64,000 nt of DNA from Tupaia tana. Lineage: Eukaryota > Chordata > Mammalia > Scandentia > Tupaiidae. This document shows, in pieces, positions 63,790 through 64,000 of this stretch. The notes below the pieces were generated by a model that did not search any database, had not been told where the DNA came from, and saw only the letters and a program-made list of their open reading frames with translations. The position numbers and the translations under genes are program-made. The DNA is taken from positions 7,954,940 through 8,018,939 of the forward strand of contig JAKSZU010000016.1 in NCBI GenBank assembly GCA_026018925.1, given 5' to 3'. Numbering within the stretch: position 1 is the first letter of the stretch; every line of letters starts with the position of its first letter.

Positions 63790-64000
63790 TTTTATCTGTT
63801 CATTTTAAGAGAATGTTTAAAAAGGAAACAGTGCCCATTGATGGTTAAGCAAAAAAGGGATTTTCATACAATACTGGCGGGAGTCCACCTTGGAACTTTC
63901 TGGAAAGCCATTGTCAATATGTGCTATGAACGCAGAAATGTCTTTAACTTTTAATCTAGTAATTTCATGTCTGAAAAATAGATCTTAAAGAAATAAATCA
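63790..64000 (+). mobile_element. L1 3'-region fragment, runs off window
   Basis: 'gtgcccattgatggttaagc', 'acaatactggcgggagtccaccttggaactttctggaaagcc', 'tttaatctagtaatttcatgtctg' follow an old L1 ORF2 end in sense orientation, continuing past the window. Confidence 0.55.

Overview
The window looks like nuclear DNA of a placental mammal. It carries L1, L2, MIR, MER5A (hAT-Charlie), MER44/Tigger7-like (pogo/Tc1) and MLT1/MST-like (ERVL-MaLR) repeats. The dominant element is a lineage-specific tRNA-derived SINE with about 60 full or partial copies, roughly one per kb. I see no Alu, B1/B2, carnivore SINEC, rabbit C-repeat, horse ERE or elephant AfroSINE, so those lineages are unlikely. I cannot name the species from sequence alone.

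No protein-coding gene, processed pseudogene, structural RNA gene, bacterial feature or CRISPR array could be supported. The longest open frames (up to 191 codons) are translations of SINEs, on either strand, or of decayed L1. The window is best read as intergenic or deep-intronic DNA. Exons too short to recognise by eye cannot be excluded in the unique stretches, which are listed.

Layout. 0-4 kb: two MLT1-type LTRs, a MER5A and a layered SINE stack. 4.5-9.5 kb: antisense L1 pieces riddled with SINEs. 11.1-13.1 kb: a MER44/Tigger7-like DNA transposon split by an antisense L1, itself split by a SINE. 14-16 kb: L2, a MaLR LTR and half a MER5A. 16-24 kb: SINEs in otherwise mostly unique DNA, with MIRs. 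24-38 kb: long unique stretches with SINE clusters at 26-27, 30-32 and 34 kb. 38-50 kb: two old sense-strand L1 mosaics with many nested SINEs; the second (44.5-50.1 kb) lacks a large part of ORF2 and holds an extra L1 3' end. 50-56 kb: the least repeat-rich part. 56-64 kb: AT microsatellites, more sense L1 and SINEs.

The SINE has a tRNA-like head (A box, anticodon-arm-like segment, B box), a unique body with a C6/G6 palindrome, a pyrimidine tract, a conserved distal motif (CCCTATAGCAAAAACCTC) and an A tail. Many copies have clear target-site duplications of 8-17 bp, and several are little diverged and CpG-rich, implying recent L1-driven activity. A short form lacks about 95 bp of the body. 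An apparently young subgroup has changed the most conserved base of the B box.
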